The notes under the pieces were generated by a model that made no database searches, had not been told where the DNA came from, and saw only the letters and a list, made by a program, of their open reading frames with translations. Of a DNA stretch of 64,000 bases, positions 23,940 to 32,033 are shown one piece after another. This DNA comes from Nocardia transvalensis NBRC 15921. GTDB lineage: Bacteria; Actinomycetota; Actinomycetes; Mycobacteriales; Mycobacteriaceae. The position numbers were made by a program, and so were the translations under genes. The stretch covers positions 1 to 64,000 of the forward strand of contig NZ_BAGL01000013.1 of assembly GCF_000308875.1 (NCBI RefSeq), written 5' to 3'. Each line of letters begins with the position of its first letter. Positions within the stretch are counted from its first letter, which is position 1.

Positions 23940-24009
23940 CTGGGCGGGTGACCGACGGCGGTCGAGCAGGGGTGAACGGCGGCGATCGCACAGAGGGGGT
24001 ACCCGCAGC

Positions 24010-25188
24010 GTGACTCGGAACGACAAACGCGAATCACAGGGCTTCGTCGATGAATGGGTGACGGCCCACGTCGGCGATCTGATCCAGTGGCGGCGGAGTA
24101 TTCACGCCCGGCCGGAGCTGTCTCATCAGGAATTCGCCACCACGGAATTCGTCGCGTCGACACTCGCCGACGCGGGGCTGCAGCCCAAGGTAATGACCAC
24201 CGGGGCGGGTTTGGTGTGTGATTTCGGGCCGGACAACGGAATTCGCATCGCCCTGAGGGCGGACCTCGACGCACTGCCGATCCAGGAGTTCACCGGTGCC
24301 GAGTACAGCTCGAAGGTGGACGGTGTAGCACACGCGTGTGGGCACGATGCGCACACCGTAATGCTGCTCGGTGCCGCACTGGCACTGCATGGGGCTCCGT
24401 CTTTACCCGCCGGAGTTCGCCTGATCTTTCAACCCGCCGAGGAAACGGTGCATGGAGCGCTCGACGTCATCGCCACCGGGGCGATGAGTGGCGTGACCCG
24501 CTTGTTCGCATTGCACTGCGATCCGCGTTTGCCGGTCGGCCGAGTCGGTTTGTGTGCGGGCCCGCTCACATCGGCCGCCGACTACATCGACTTGCGGGTC
24601 GACGCGCCCGATGAGACCATCGGCCACCCGTACCAGCCTGCCGACCCGATATATTCGCTGGGGACGGCGATCGTCGGCTTACCGGGCATGCTCAGCAGGC
24701 GAGTGGATCCGCGCAGTGGCACAACGATGGCGTGGGGGGCGATCGAAGCCGGCAATGCGCGTGGATCGGCTTCCGGCGGGGGAAAGGTCACAGGCACTCT
24801 CCGGACCGGCGATCACGCCACGTGGCTGTTGCTGGAACCCTTGGTGCGCGAAATCATTCAATCCCTGCTCGCGCCTACCGGCGTGCGGTACCAGTTGGAC
24901 TATCGCCGTGCCGTGCCGCCGGTGGTCAACGACGCGGAATCGGTGCGGATCTTCGCCGAGGCGTTGCGGGTGCTCGGGCCGGATATGCAGGTCGATACGG
25001 AGCAATCCGGCGGCGGCGAGGACTTCGCCTGGTACCTCGAGGAGGTGCCCGGTGCGATGGGACGCCTCGGCGTCTGGTCGGGATCCGGCCCCCAATTCGA
25101 CTTGCACCAGCCAACTTTCGACATCGACGAACGCGCCTTGGCCGTTGGCACCCGGGTCCTGGCCAACCTCGTCCTCGCCTCGGCTTGA
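24010..25188 (+). CDS. M20-family metallo-amidohydrolase
   Basis: This encodes 392 residues from GTG (VTRNDKRESQGF) with GAGGGGG upstream; an upstream in-frame TTG lies inside the predicted promoter and is rejected. The catalytic and metal-site motifs of the AmhX/N-acyl-amino-acid amidohydrolase group are present: IALRADLDALPI, HACGHDAHTVMLLG, FQPAEET, LFALHCDP and GGGEDFAWYLEEVPG. These enzymes hydrolyse N-acyl amino acids or small peptides in the cytosol. It is divergent from the peptide-ligase operon, so it could remove a protecting acyl group, degrade the product or serve in self-resistance. An unrelated housekeeping role is equally possible. Confidence 0.85.
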   Translation: MTRNDKRESQGFVDEWVTAHVGDLIQWRRSIHARPELSHQEFATTEFVASTLADAGLQPKVMTTGAGLVCDFGPDNGIRIALRADLDALPIQEFTGAEYSSKVDGVAHACGHDAHTVMLLGAALALHGAPSLPAGVRLIFQPAEETVHGALDVIATGAMSGVTRLFALHCDPRLPVGRVGLCAGPLTSAADYIDLRVDAPDETIGHPYQPADPIYSLGTAIVGLPGMLSRRVDPRSGTTMAWGAIEAGNARGSASGGGKVTGTLRTGDHATWLLLEPLVREIIQSLLAPTGVRYQLDYRRAVPPVVNDAESVRIFAEALRVLGPDMQVDTEQSGGGEDFAWYLEEVPGAMGRLGVWSGSGPQFDLHQPTFDIDERALAVGTRVLANLVLASA

Positions 25189-25259
25189 TCAGCTTATAGT
25201 TCGTTGGCCGGCGAATCACCCTGCTGCGGCCAAATCCATCTCATGAGTGCCGTTCGTTG

Positions 25260-25580
25260 TCACCCACTCGGGGGAGAGGCGCCGAAAATGTCTTCGTACC
25301 AGTATTTTTGAGGGTCGCGGAACCAGGGTCCGATTCGACTGTTGTCGAGCTGGCGAAGTTGGGCCATGTTGATGCGGTACCGGTAGCAGAGGGCCAGAAG
25401 TTCTCTGAGGGAGTCCTCGTCCACCGGCGTCTCGACGACTATTTCCAAGATGTTGACCCGGCCCCCGTAGGAGCGAACCGCGGGGATCTTGTCCAGCCAC
25501 TCGAAGAACGCGGCTTCGTCACCGTGCGAGTAGTACCAGACGTCGGTCGCCTCCAGTGCCACCGTCGACTTGTCGCCCAT
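25260..25580 (-). CDS. probable immunity protein for the adjacent polymorphic toxin
   Basis: This encodes 106 residues starting MGDKSTVALEATDVWYY with GGAGGAGG upstream. The start overlaps the toxin stop by one base (TGATG). The protein is acidic, aromatic-rich and has no signal peptide or transmembrane helix. It is a single alpha/beta domain with HGDEAAFFEWLDKIPAV and VVETPVDEDSLREL. Position directly behind a WXG100-linked toxin, tight coupling and small acidic character are the usual marks of an immunity protein. Sequence alone does not place it in a named Imm family. Confidence 0.6.
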   Translation of the reverse strand: MGDKSTVALEATDVWYYSHGDEAAFFEWLDKIPAVRSYGGRVNILEIVVETPVDEDSLRELLALCYRYRINMAQLRQLDNSRIGPWFRDPQKYWYEDIFGASPPSG

Positions 25581-26827
25581 CAGCCTCCTCCTTTTGGCCT
25601 GACATTCCGATAGCCACCCTTCGGATTCTGCACATCCCAATGGGGGCCACCGTGTGCCCCACCGCCCTGACCTGTCGGTACCCACACATTGCCATCGGCA
25701 TCCTCCCAGCCGAAGCCACGACCGTTGGGATTCGGTACCCACCTGTCGCCGCCTTTTGGCGGTACAAATCCTTCCGCATCGCCCGGTCGCCCCGGAGCCT
25801 TGGGCCCATTGGGGTCGTAGGCATTGGCCGGTGGCTTGTAGTTCGAGTTGAATGTCGTGTCGCCGGCGATGGACAGGATGGTTAGGCCGCTGATGGTGGC
25901 GAGTGCACCAACAGCTAATGCTCCGGCACTGAACTTTATCCCGGCCAACGCTGTGACGAACCTCCCGATAGCGCCGACGATGGCGGACGCGGCGGTATCC
26001 AGGGTGGTTCCCTCGACCGCTGCTGCCTTCGGATTGCGGATCGCTACAGCGGTTACTGCGATGACCACCGAAGCAACGACGAGGGTCGCCGCCACCTGGG
26101 TGTTGATGTCGGCGCGAACCCCGACCACAGCGGCGTGGTGGCTGGTAGTCGATTTCGCCAGGTCGTCGGCGGCCAGCTTGATGTCGTCCGCGTTCTTCCC
26201 GAGCGTTCTGAGGTGTTCGGTCAGGTTCGGGATATCGGGAGCGTTGAACTTGGCGAGCCCGTCGGCGACGATTCGCAGCCGGGGCCCGGCGGCGTAGACC
26301 GTGTTGTTGTCGGCGAAGGTTTTCCACGCTTGGGCCGCGCGGTCTAGTTTGTCGGTGTCACCGTCGGGAACTTTGTCACCCGCGAGTTTGGCGACGACCT
26401 TGTCGTACAGCTCCGGAAACTCGGTCTCGAGCCCGGGACCGTTGTTGTGCGACGACGCGACACCGACGACAATGCCTGCACCGTAGGGTAATTCGGACGG
26501 GATAGTGCGCGGGCAGGCCGGACCTGTGCCCTTGTTGGGATCGCGGTTCGCCGCGTAGTTGGAACATTCCCAGTTGTAGCCCGACGCGATCAGAATGTCG
26601 CCGAAATGCTGCAACGCCCTGGCGAAGTTGGTCGCCGCGGTGGTGAAGGCGCCGGCGCGCTCATCGTACGCATCGGACCAAGCCTTCACAGCCTGGCAAC
26701 TACCGGCCATCCCGCCGGTTTCGAACAGCGCCGACTGCAATGGGTTGTACGCGGATTGGTACTCCCTCGACAGCTTGTAGCATTCCTCCGCGGCTGTGTA
26801 ATAAGACTGCGGCGCAACAACAGCCAC
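25580..26827 (-). CDS. ESX/WXG100-associated polymorphic toxin
   Basis: This encodes 415 residues from a GTG behind GGGGGG. Residues 1-80 are a helical WXG-like export domain (YYTAAEECYKLSREYQSAYN). Hydrophobic segments lie at about 244-263 and 300-321. The last 90 residues form a Pro/Gly/Trp-rich domain with GDRWVPNPNGRGFGWED and PHWDVQNPKGGYRNV. That ending resembles the HWDVQ-type C-terminal toxin domains described as Ntox37. The probable role is contact-dependent or type VII-secreted interbacterial toxicity, with the effector activity in the C-terminus. It follows two WXG100 genes, one base after the second, and precedes the immunity gene. The toxin family assignment is tentative. Confidence 0.65.
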   Translation of the reverse strand: MAVVAPQSYYTAAEECYKLSREYQSAYNPLQSALFETGGMAGSCQAVKAWSDAYDERAGAFTTAATNFARALQHFGDILIASGYNWECSNYAANRDPNKGTGPACPRTIPSELPYGAGIVVGVASSHNNGPGLETEFPELYDKVVAKLAGDKVPDGDTDKLDRAAQAWKTFADNNTVYAAGPRLRIVADGLAKFNAPDIPNLTEHLRTLGKNADDIKLAADDLAKSTTSHHAAVVGVRADINTQVAATLVVASVVIAVTAVAIRNPKAAAVEGTTLDTAASAIVGAIGRFVTALAGIKFSAGALAVGALATISGLTILSIAGDTTFNSNYKPPANAYDPNGPKAPGRPGDAEGFVPPKGGDRWVPNPNGRGFGWEDADGNVWVPTGQGGGAHGGPHWDVQNPKGGYRNVRPKGGG

Positions 26828-26828
26828 G

Positions 26829-27128
26829 TTATCCCCCCGTCATACGCAGGTTCACGTCCGTCGCCTCCGAATACGACTCGTGCGCCGTCCTGCCGGCCTC
26901 TTCCATCCGAGCCAGCCCTTCAAGCACCTCACGCGCCGCAGCCACCCAGACCCGATGCTCCTCGGCATAGGCCGCCGCCGCAGCACCCGTCCACTGCCCA
27001 CTCTGCATGAGGCCCTGAACGGTGCTTTCCAACTGATCGAGATGCTCGGCGAAGAACTCCTTGAAGCCGCGAGCACGGGCAGTCACCTGGTCGATATGCT
27101 CTAGGTCGAACTCGAACTCAGACGTCAT
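26829..27128 (-). CDS. WXG100-family secretion partner (second)
   Basis: This encodes 99 residues: two amphipathic helices flank the WTG turn in LMQSGQWTGAAAAAYAEEH, the defining WXG100 hairpin. It starts MTSEFEFDLEHIDQV, overlapping the previous WXG100 gene by 11 bases. Proteins of this family form helical bundles with a partner and accompany type VII secretion substrates. Here it sits in a cassette of WXG100, WXG100, toxin and immunity genes, so it is probably a dedicated chaperone or targeting factor for that toxin. Confidence 0.83.
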   Translation of the reverse strand: MTSEFEFDLEHIDQVTARARGFKEFFAEHLDQLESTVQGLMQSGQWTGAAAAAYAEEHRVWVAAAREVLEGLARMEEAGRTAHESYSEATDVNLRMTGG

Positions 27129-27447
27129 GCCGCCAGTCCATCTGCAACGAACTGATCGGCGCCGCATTGGATTTGTCCTGATCCTGCAACGTCGCCACAC
27201 TCACACCGAGCTTCGAGGCCAGATCGGCAAGCGCATCCCAAGCCTTCATAGCCCCGTCCTGCATCTCATCCCACCCCTCGCGATAAGCATCCGCGGCGCT
27301 CCCCTTCCAGGTATCGAACAACGCCTGAACCTCCCGGTCCAACGCCATAGACCCCGACTTGAGCTGCTGCGCAACATCAAGCGCATTCTTACCGACCGCC
27401 GTCACCGCATCGGGAACAACGTTCACCGATCGATCGTCCGTCGCCAT
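27118..27447 (-). CDS. WXG100-family secretion partner (first)
   Basis: This encodes 109 residues from an ATG with GGAGGA seven bases upstream. The helix-turn-helix hairpin has WKG in LFDTWKGSAADAYREGWDEM, and the C-terminal helix carries WDALADLASKLGVSVATLQDQD. Together with the next gene it likely forms a WXG100 heterodimer for export of the toxin. The upstream HTH-regulator gene on the same strand ends about 80 bases away. No ESX core genes (eccC, eccD and so on) are in the window, so secretion would use a system encoded elsewhere. Confidence 0.83.
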   Translation of the reverse strand: MATDDRSVNVVPDAVTAVGKNALDVAQQLKSGSMALDREVQALFDTWKGSAADAYREGWDEMQDGAMKAWDALADLASKLGVSVATLQDQDKSNAAPISSLQMDWRHDV

Positions 27448-27525
27448 GCTGTTTCCTCCCCTGCCCCCGTCCGCGCTGAGACCACCGCTGCGATCCAACC
27501 GGAGCTTGCCGCCCCCTGCGAGAGT

Positions 27526-28743
27526 CTACCGAGCGACCCCGTATTTCCTCCGCGTGTCGATGACGGCATGGGCCAGGGCTGCGGCTGTACTCGCGGGGTC
27601 GGGTTCATTCGATGGCGACGGACGAACCACGGCCGCGTCCGGCACTCCCCGCTCCTCAATTCCCTCGACCACTTCCGCAACGCGCCAGTAGCGCGAGGGC
27701 ACCAGGTTTCCAGAGGCGGCGACAGCCAACGCCACGTCCGCTGCCTCGTCCGGCTTACCTGTCGCTACCAGCTCCCGCCCAAGGTCCAGACTCGCCATCG
27801 CAATCCGGCGCGGCCGGACGGCCGTGCCCCGGTTGAGGTCCGCCAGCACGTGCCGCGCGTAGGACTCGGCCGCAGGATCCCCAAGCCAGGACAATGTGGT
27901 AGCCACGTAGGCATCCGACTTCGCCGGGTCGTACCGGAAATGGTGTTCGGGCCGCTCAGGTGTATCCAGACCGAACACCAGCCGAGCAACCCGCCGCAAC
28001 GCCCCGTACGTACCCGCACGATCCCCGAGCCGAGCCAGCGCTCGTCCCTCTTGCGCCGTAGCCTGGATAAACGCCGAACTACTCTCGGGTGCAAGGGATT
28101 GCGCAGCACGGGACAACTCGGCCGCGGTCGCATACTCACCGCTCGTCAGCCGTTCCCACGCCCGAGTCTCCAGACACCACGCCGCGATCTCCCGATGCTC
28201 CGCATCATCCGCGAGCTTCCACGCCAGGTGTCCCCGCGCAGCAGCATCGGAGATCTGACCCAGATCGATATGGCAGGTGGAGGTCAGCAGAGAGAGCCAC
28301 CCAACCGCGACCAAGAGTCGACGATGCTGGGCCAGAGTCATCCGCCCATCCATGAGACGACCGGCATAGCCAAGGTGGCGCCGGACGCTCATCAGGAGTT
28401 CAGCCGGCGGGGTCGTCGGGTACGCCGCCGCCAGGTCGTCCACGGCCGCCTCCAGCCGCTCCAGCGTGTCCCCGCCAAGGTCTGATGCGGCCACCCGACA
28501 GAGCCATTCCGCCGCGGCGTGCTCTCCATCTGAAGGCTCCACGAACAGCGCCGACCCAACCCCCAGCGCCTCGGCGTACGCACGAACATGCTCCACCTTG
28601 ACCGCCCGCTGCCCAGTCTCCAGCATCCCGAGCAACGGTTTGCTGTAGTGCGTACGCGCCGCCATCGCGGCCAGGCCCAATCCCGCCGCTTCCCGCGCGG
28701 CACGCAGCCGCTCACCTGTGACGATCTCCCCGCCGGAACCCAC
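27526..28743 (-). CDS. XRE-type helix-turn-helix regulator with helical repeat domain
   Basis: This encodes about 405 residues. I chose a GTG at 28743 just before the HTH; a GTG three codons upstream is equally possible. The N-terminal domain, TGERLRAAREAAGLGLAAMA followed by LGMLETGQRAVKVEHV, is an XRE HTH. The rest is alpha-helical and TPR-like (TRAWERLTSGEYATAAELSR, AQEGRALARLGDRAGTYGAL). Proteins of this plan are widespread, largely uncharacterised regulators in actinomycetes and often flank small-protein genes. Its divergent neighbours are two small coupled genes, which it may control. Confidence 0.72.
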   Translation of the reverse strand: MGSGGEIVTGERLRAAREAAGLGLAAMAARTHYSKPLLGMLETGQRAVKVEHVRAYAEALGVGSALFVEPSDGEHAAAEWLCRVAASDLGGDTLERLEAAVDDLAAAYPTTPPAELLMSVRRHLGYAGRLMDGRMTLAQHRRLLVAVGWLSLLTSTCHIDLGQISDAAARGHLAWKLADDAEHREIAAWCLETRAWERLTSGEYATAAELSRAAQSLAPESSSAFIQATAQEGRALARLGDRAGTYGALRRVARLVFGLDTPERPEHHFRYDPAKSDAYVATTLSWLGDPAAESYARHVLADLNRGTAVRPRRIAMASLDLGRELVATGKPDEAADVALAVAASGNLVPSRYWRVAEVVEGIEERGVPDAAVVRPSPSNEPDPASTAAALAHAVIDTRRKYGVAR

Positions 28744-28903
28744 GCATTCCACGATATCCGCCTGCGCCCCGAGTTGTAGACGCTTGTGGACTCCAAGGTC
28801 ATTCCACCCTGAATCCCACACGCATAGCGTCGAATTCAGCCCCACCGCCGGGTGCCGAACCCTCGGTGGTGGGCGCCAACCATCAGCCACCGGAAGGGGA
28901 CCA

Positions 28904-29119
28904 GTGCCAGACCCAGCGGGAGCACCAGGGCGATACCTCCACCACAAAGACGGCTCATGGTCAATCCTCGGCCCGGACGGCTGGCCCGCCACACCGGACG
29001 AATACACAGAACTGCTCGCCGATGCAGCAGCCACCATCCCACCCACGTCGGCACCCGTGGTGGACGCAGAGCCCCTGAGCGTGCGCGACACCGAACTGCG
29101 AAGGGAGCTGAAGCAGTGA
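28904..29119 (+). CDS. small protein of unknown function
   Basis: This encodes 71 residues from a GTG behind GGAAGGGGACC: MPDPAGAPGRYLHHKDGSW, then GPDGWPATPDEYTELL. Its stop overlaps the GTG of the next gene (GTGA). It has no transmembrane segment or recognised domain. Coding is supported by the strong ribosome-binding site and the coupling. About 160 bases without a gene separate it from the divergent HTH regulator and probably hold both promoters. Confidence 0.5.
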   Translation: MPDPAGAPGRYLHHKDGSWSILGPDGWPATPDEYTELLADAAATIPPTSAPVVDAEPLSVRDTELRRELKQ

Positions 29120-29458
29120 GCGACGGATGGCTGGTCGTAATCGGCCCCTCCACTGGCAGTACTGGTAGCCGTGATCCTATGGCCACAGCGCATCCCGAAG
29201 GATCACACAGTGGAGGCGATTCGCCACCGAATCGAGGAGAGCGCTGACCGCGCCGACTCCCGTAGCGATGCAGTTCAGCTCACGTTTCGGCAGGTCGAAA
29301 ACTTCCTTGGTCAGTTCCCGAACTGGGCTGAAAGCTCCGACGAGTATCGACGTCTGCGCCAGACTTTGTACCGTCCTCTGATCGAAATGCCAGTGGACAA
29401 GCGAGCACAGGCAGTGGAACTGACTATGGAAGCTCTAGAAGAGGCAACGGGAGCATGA
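29116..29458 (+). pseudogene. frameshifted small membrane protein
   Basis: Translation from the coupled GTG gives MSDGWLVVIGPSTGSTG and soon leaves the sensible frame. One base removed from the four-C run at 29145-29148 would restore a continuous protein of about 114 residues. Its N-terminus would read SDGWLVVIGPPLAVLVAVIL, a single transmembrane helix, followed by a charged helical tail (IRHRIEESADRADSR, FPNWAESSDEYRRLRQ) ending at 29458. Either the gene is broken, the base is a sequencing error, or the run is a slippage site. The downstream in-frame part could restart at GTG 29171. The family is unknown, but the neighbours match cassettes seen near restriction systems. Confidence 0.6.
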
Positions 29459-29463
29459 TGCGC

Positions 29464-29788
29464 ATGGCGAAGCACTACCCTGATCAGCAACTGAAGCGGC
29501 GCGTCATGCACTGGTCGCTGAATCTGCGTGTAACCCGGAGCGGGTCGTAATCGTCGACATGCCACGTAAGTGGGGTGCTGCTCAAGCGACGGCGTCGCGA
29601 ACTTTGCCGAGGAACTGTCCGGAGCTGATGATGCTTTCTAGGACTACGTCGTCGTTCACGAATTGCTGCGCCTCCGGTATCCAACCCACGGAAAGCGGTT
29701 CGAGCCATGATGTCTGCGATGGTGCCAGAGTGGCGAGAGCTGGAACGGCAAAGTCGCTACACGACTGGGAGAGCAGGCCCCAGGTGAT
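29464..29788 (+). pseudogene. M48/YgjP-like metallopeptidase, degenerate
   Basis: Pieces of one protein are scattered over three frames: LKRRVMHWSLNLRVTR, then VVIVDMPRKWG, then DGVANFAEELSGADDAF, DYVVVHELLRLRYPTHGKRF, and finally MMSAMVPEWRELERQ. At least three frameshifts and an in-frame TAG (29639-29641, where Gln is expected) separate them. The zinc motif HExxH reads HELLR, losing a metal ligand. Intact relatives (DUF45, SprT/YgjP-like) often accompany type I restriction systems. This copy cannot be functional. Confidence 0.75.
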
Positions 29789-29981
29789 GCGCACTCTGGA
29801 TGATGGTCAACGCCCCGGAGGGTGATGGCGGTCGATCCGCGGCGGCTTGCAGATCGATGTCGGCTGCAAGTGATCACCAGCCTGGCCTTGACTCGACTTT
29901 GGGCCATCACCGACGTCATCGTGCAAGACGTTCGTCCGTGGACGGCCCGTGCCGGAAGAGCCAGGCTGGACTTTTGAGCGG

Positions 29982-31337
29982 TCAGAACAGTGTTGGCTGG
30001 GCATTATTTGTCTGACCCGTCCGCTTACTTGCCGGGACTCGCTTCCGTTGCCGTTGCATCCTTTCCCGAGGAGTCTCGGGGCTGAGATCGATCGCGGCTA
30101 TCAGATCATGACCGGATCTTGGGGCCTCCGTCACGATCTGGACCAGCTTCTCGGCGGTGATGCCCGTACTACCTATCCAACCCTCCTTGGCGAGGTCGAT
30201 AAAGAGAGTATTCGTCAGATAGCGCTCTACACGATCGTAGCCGAGGTACCGGCCTCCCCTCGGCCCGTTCACGCGTTCATCGAGCAGTGCCAGACGTACA
30301 TAGGACAGCGGCAGATACAGTCCCGGAAGAAGTTCCGCATTGTTCGGGTCAATCTCACCCGATGCAGTCTTTGTGCGGCACAGCTTCAGGTAGCAGAAGT
30401 CTTTGCCGAGCCGCCACTCGGCATGGGACTGTGGTTCACTGCCGAATTCGGACAGCTGCTCCATTCGATCGAGCTGACTCTCCAAATGAGAATTGACCCG
30501 TACCTCCTTTTGGTCTTCCATCTTCTTGTACTGCACGAGAACCCCGCTTTTCGCCTCCACGTGGTAGTAGATGAGGTCGGCGCCCAACACTCGCTCGGGC
30601 TCTTCGAGATCCGCATTCACGACATGCATGTGGCGTTTCCCATCGCTAAATATCCGCACGTGCGTGTCCTGCCTACGTTGAGGCGTCCAGCCGGGCAGCA
30701 CCTCGAGATCGTGGGCGATGAGATCCTTTTCGGACGTTTTCTTGATGCCGGCCAGCACCGAGGCCGTTGGATCGTCTGGTACCTGCCAGCTCCGCAGTTG
30801 CCTGGTGTCGAAGTCTCCCAGGCGGAGCGCAATACGGATCGCGTCGAGTCCGAGCTCCCAGCGATCGGCACCAGCAGATCTAACCGGTTCTCGCCGTAGC
30901 CTACGCAGACGAAGGAGGGTGCTTTCGAACTCCGGCAGTAACCTCGCGATCGCGTCCACGATCGCATCGTCAGCTGCTTGTGTAAGGACCCCGTCGCGCT
31001 CGCCGATCGCTGCCGCGACCGTGTCGCTGTGCGGTTTGCGCAGTGCACGCTGCAGAGTCGATGTTGAAATCGGTTTTGGCAGCTCACATACATTCGTGAT
31101 CATCAGGCTCTGCTCACGATCCGTCACTCGATGTCCGCGCTTGAATACCACGCCGACATGGGTGAGCATCATCGGATGCGTTCGCCCGGACACCTTGCTG
31201 AACAGAAAGGCTAGGTGAGGAAATGCCGCAGGCGGGCGATCCAGATCGTCCGGAAAAGCTGCGGTGTAGGAGTCTCGATCCGACCGATCCGAGGTGACGA
31301 GGAAGGGCAGCCTGTTACGAGCGAGCAGGTAACCCAT
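29982..31337 (-). CDS. predicted restriction-like nuclease (Mrr-type PD-(D/E)xK candidate)
   Basis: This encodes 451 residues with no family I can name. The best clue is residues 252-272, GADLIYYHV followed by LVQYKKM. The spacing and residues Asp254, Gln269 and Lys271 resemble the GxDxI...vQxK core of Mrr-type endonucleases. The N-terminal 200 residues look globular (VGVVFKRGHRVTD, LRLRRLRREPVR). The C-terminus ends in a basic tail (RERMQRQRKRVPASKR). It stands alone on the minus strand between the metallopeptidase relic and the recombinase relic, a typical defence-island position. Nuclease function is inferred from one motif only. Confidence 0.5.
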   Translation of the reverse strand: MGYLLARNRLPFLVTSDRSDRDSYTAAFPDDLDRPPAAFPHLAFLFSKVSGRTHPMMLTHVGVVFKRGHRVTDREQSLMITNVCELPKPISTSTLQRALRKPHSDTVAAAIGERDGVLTQAADDAIVDAIARLLPEFESTLLRLRRLRREPVRSAGADRWELGLDAIRIALRLGDFDTRQLRSWQVPDDPTASVLAGIKKTSEKDLIAHDLEVLPGWTPQRRQDTHVRIFSDGKRHMHVVNADLEEPERVLGADLIYYHVEAKSGVLVQYKKMEDQKEVRVNSHLESQLDRMEQLSEFGSEPQSHAEWRLGKDFCYLKLCRTKTASGEIDPNNAELLPGLYLPLSYVRLALLDERVNGPRGGRYLGYDRVERYLTNTLFIDLAKEGWIGSTGITAEKLVQIVTEAPRSGHDLIAAIDLSPETPRERMQRQRKRVPASKRTGQTNNAQPTLF

Positions 31338-31459
31338 GCCATGGACCTAGCGCTGGAATCCCGATTTCGTATGCCTCCGAGAACAATTCCCCTCCCTCTG
31401 TGGCTTGCCGTTCGATCATGCCACAGTTCGTCGAGGCTTCTGCAAGCCCGGCGCGGCTC

Positions 31460-31620
31460 CCGCGATGGCAACAGCTCCACCCCCGCACCACCTGCTGCGG
31501 CATGGTGTTCCGCCAGATGCGGGCGGCGGATGTTCGGCAACCACCGCCACGAGACCGGCTACTCCATGTGCTACCCCCGCAGCAACAACACTGTGGCCGA
31601 CCCGGCAAAAGGGATTCGAT
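31460..31620 (+). pseudogene. relic of a serine recombinase zinc-ribbon domain
   Basis: The plus strand reads CGRRMFGNHRHETGYSMCYP followed by RSNNTVADPAKG, closely resembling the zinc beta-ribbon segment of large serine recombinases (CGRRM, then a second Cys after about 13 residues). Neither a catalytic resolvase domain nor a start is present and the reading frame is not maintained on either side. The surrounding 285-base gap has no other supportable gene. It is a scar of a mobile element. Confidence 0.55.
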
Positions 31621-31622
31621 AT

Positions 31623-32033
31623 TCAGTCCGGTGGGGTAGCGTCGTGGGCTCGATGCCGCCGGATAGCGGCGTCGATTGCTTCGATGATGTGTTCGGCGGT
31701 GTCGTGCCAGCGGCGCAGCTCGGCGGCCGATGGGGCTGGCTGGTGGTCGTGATGGTGGGAGGTGGCCGACAGTTGCGACCACAGCAGCCGGGCATCGGCG
31801 GCGGCCTCGGGGCCGATGTATTTCTGCACCACCAAGAATTGGGCGCGCAGGGTGACGTGCGTCATGGGCGGGGAGACCGTCGACCAGAGTTCGCGGACGG
31901 CGCGTTCGAGCGCGATGCGCAGCAACCATGCGCAGGCGCGGGGCCACATGCCGGCAAGGTCGGTGTTCGCGTTGGTGATGAGGGTGTCGACGCTGCGGAG
32001 CCGGTCGGCGACCGGGATCAGCGACTGATCCAC
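31623..32033 (-). CDS. small helical protein coupled to the SMC-like ATPase (HEPN-like candidate)
   Basis: This encodes 136 residues from a GTG that overlaps the ATPase gene by 16 bases, with AAGGA upstream. It is all-helical: WPRACAWLLRIALERAVREL, an Arg/Glu-rich helix, then LLWSQLSATSHHHDHQ and AELRRWHDTAEHIIEAID. That pattern of a long amphipathic pair followed by a polar N/H-rich turn resembles HEPN-fold ribonucleases and their antitoxins. The canonical RxxxxH motif is not clean. Overlap implies co-translation and probable complex formation with the ATPase. Confidence 0.6.
   Translation of the reverse strand: MDQSLIPVADRLRSVDTLITNANTDLAGMWPRACAWLLRIALERAVRELWSTVSPPMTHVTLRAQFLVVQKYIGPEAAADARLLWSQLSATSHHHDHQPAPSAAELRRWHDTAEHIIEAIDAAIRRHRAHDATPPD

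Noticed and set aside
23911..24009. Upstream TTG start for the M20 hydrolase
   Set aside because: That TTG is part of the predicted -35 TTGACA; the GTG at 24010 has a strong ribosome-binding site and the family-like N-terminus.
27061..28485. Long plus frame opposite the WXG100 and HTH genes
   Set aside because: It is antisense to genes with clear WXG and HTH motifs; the encoded sequence is low-complexity Arg/Pro.
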